Of a stretch of 15,397 bases of DNA, positions 14,936-15,397 are shown one piece after another. The translations under genes were made by a program, and so were the position numbers. The stretch covers positions 1-15,397 of the forward strand of contig JBEANQ010000043.1 of NCBI GenBank assembly GCA_041165345.1, written 5' to 3'. Position 1 is the first letter of the stretch. Every line of letters starts with the position of its first letter. The notes below the pieces were generated by a model. That model made no database searches. It saw only the letters and a program-made list of their open reading frames with translations, and was not told where the DNA came from. The DNA comes from JBBKWH01 sp041165345 (GTDB lineage: Bacteria; Pseudomonadota; Gammaproteobacteria; Pseudomonadales; Moraxellaceae).

Positions 14936-15316
14936 ATGAGTTCAGTTTGTCCAGTTTGTCAAACGCCCGTGATGTGTGGGGCTTCCTCCACTCATCAACA
15001 GCCCTGTTGGTGTACGACGCTGCCGGCGGTGCTGTCACCCATCGCGGGCGCGGCGTGTTTATGTGCGGCGTGTTTGAGTGTGGCAGTGCAAACGCACATT
15101 CGCGATACCCAAGATCAGGGAGGGGTGTATACCGCTCCATTACCTGATGCAGTGGCGTGTCAGGGTCAACCGTTGGTAGAGCAGTTGGATTACAGCATCG
15201 AAAACGGCCTCTATGTGTTTAGCCGCTGGTTTCATTTAAAGCGTGGGCAATGCTGTGGTCATGCGTGTCGGCATTGCCCCTATGGACAGGTCAATGTGTC
15301 GTTGCAGCGGTCATGA
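14936..15316 (+). CDS. Cysteine-rich CWC domain fused to DUF5522 domain (putative metal-binding protein)
   Basis: A small protein of 126 aa with 13 cysteines. The N-terminal part has CPVC (5-8), VMCG and PCWC (24-26), the pattern of the cysteine-rich CWC family. A further CLCAAC follows near residue 42. The C-terminal part has the DUF5522 signature: DYSIENGLYVFSRWFHLKRGQCC, split here as DYSIENGLYVF and HLKRGQCCGHACRHCPYG. The CCGxxCRHCPY core suggests a structural zinc or an iron-sulfur site, but the ligand is not known to me. No signal peptide or membrane segment is evident, so it is probably cytoplasmic. The start is ATG 14936, with TGAGG (14924-14928) 7 nt upstream. The stop TGA overlaps an ATG at 15313 (ATGA). 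Both domain calls are from motif recognition, and the function is unknown. Confidence 0.82.
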   Translation: MSSVCPVCQTPVMCGASSTHQQPCWCTTLPAVLSPIAGAACLCAACLSVAVQTHIRDTQDQGGVYTAPLPDAVACQGQPLVEQLDYSIENGLYVFSRWFHLKRGQCCGHACRHCPYGQVNVSLQRS

Positions 15317-15345
15317 GTGTGTGCGTTCGATCCGAGCGCGTTGGC

Positions 15346-15396
15346 TTACACCGTTGCGGTGGTATCACGCATCTGTTGTTGCAAAATCGCCCGAAA
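15346..15396 (-). CDS. Possible C-terminal end of a leftward gene running off the window
   Basis: On the - strand a frame enters from the window edge and ends with TAA at 15346, reading RAILQQQMRDTTATV. The codons used (CGT, GAT, ACC, CAA, GTG) resemble those of neighbouring genes, and the peptide looks like a plausible protein end. Only 16 codons are visible, so no family can be named. The rightward alternative from ATG 15313 is less likely. Confidence 0.25.
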   Translation of the reverse strand, partial: FRAILQQQMRDTTATV

Positions 15397-15397
15397 T

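Noticed and set aside
15313..15397. Rightward frame from an ATG that overlaps the CWC-DUF5522 stop (ATGA), open to the window end
   Set aside because: It has no Shine-Dalgarno, and the 28-residue peptide (Cys/Arg/His/Leu-rich) resembles no protein start I know. The opposite-strand frame in the same place reads more like coding sequence. It cannot be excluded with only 85 nt visible.
1..15397. CRISPR arrays, tRNA/rRNA genes, insertion sequences, phage attachment sites
   Set aside because: No regularly spaced repeats, tRNA-like cloverleaf, transposase-like reading frame or terminal inverted repeats with target duplications were seen.

Overview
This window looks like chromosomal DNA of a gammaproteobacterium, most probably a member of the Moraxellaceae (Acinetobacter/Psychrobacter/Perlucidibaca type). 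The reasons are the gene order pilQ-aroK-aroB-SPOR gene-gltB-gltD and the character of the AroK and GltB/GltD sequences. The assignment rests on recognised order and motifs, not on a database search. No mobile element, tRNA, rRNA, CRISPR array or phage gene was seen.

Layout. (1) Positions 2-3965, all + strand and tightly packed: the 3' part of the type IV pilus secretin gene pilQ, then aroK (overlapping pilQ), aroB, and a SPOR-domain membrane protein overlapping aroB by 4 nt in the place where enterobacteria carry damX. (2) Positions 4037-10208: a good sigma70-type promoter, gltB, a long intercistronic hairpin, gltD, and a strong intrinsic terminator. This is the complete NADPH-dependent glutamate synthase unit. 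(3) Positions 10409-14284: two Na+(cation)/H+ antiporter genes, each beside a gene for a small exported or membrane-anchored glutaredoxin-like protein with a CGYC active site (grx1-nhaD, terminator, CPA2 antiporter-grx2). (4) Positions 14310-15316: a leftward DUF2147 exported protein, a divergent intergenic region with repeated GTCAT words, and a rightward cysteine-rich CWC-DUF5522 fusion protein. The right edge may hold the last codons of a leftward gene.

How the genes work together. The left half is housekeeping: pilus secretion, two steps of the shikimate pathway, a probable division or cell-wall associated SPOR protein, and nitrogen assimilation. The accessory-looking part is the antiporter/glutaredoxin block. 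Two unrelated antiporter families (NhaD and CPA2) suggest sodium and pH homeostasis. The two paralogous envelope glutaredoxin-like proteins (about 41 of 77 aligned positions identical by hand count) bracket them symmetrically, suggesting a duplicated redox partner. The best candidates for undescribed biology are this paired arrangement, a foldable leader ahead of nhaD, the gltB-gltD hairpin, and the GTCAT cluster between the DUF2147 and CWC-DUF5522 genes.
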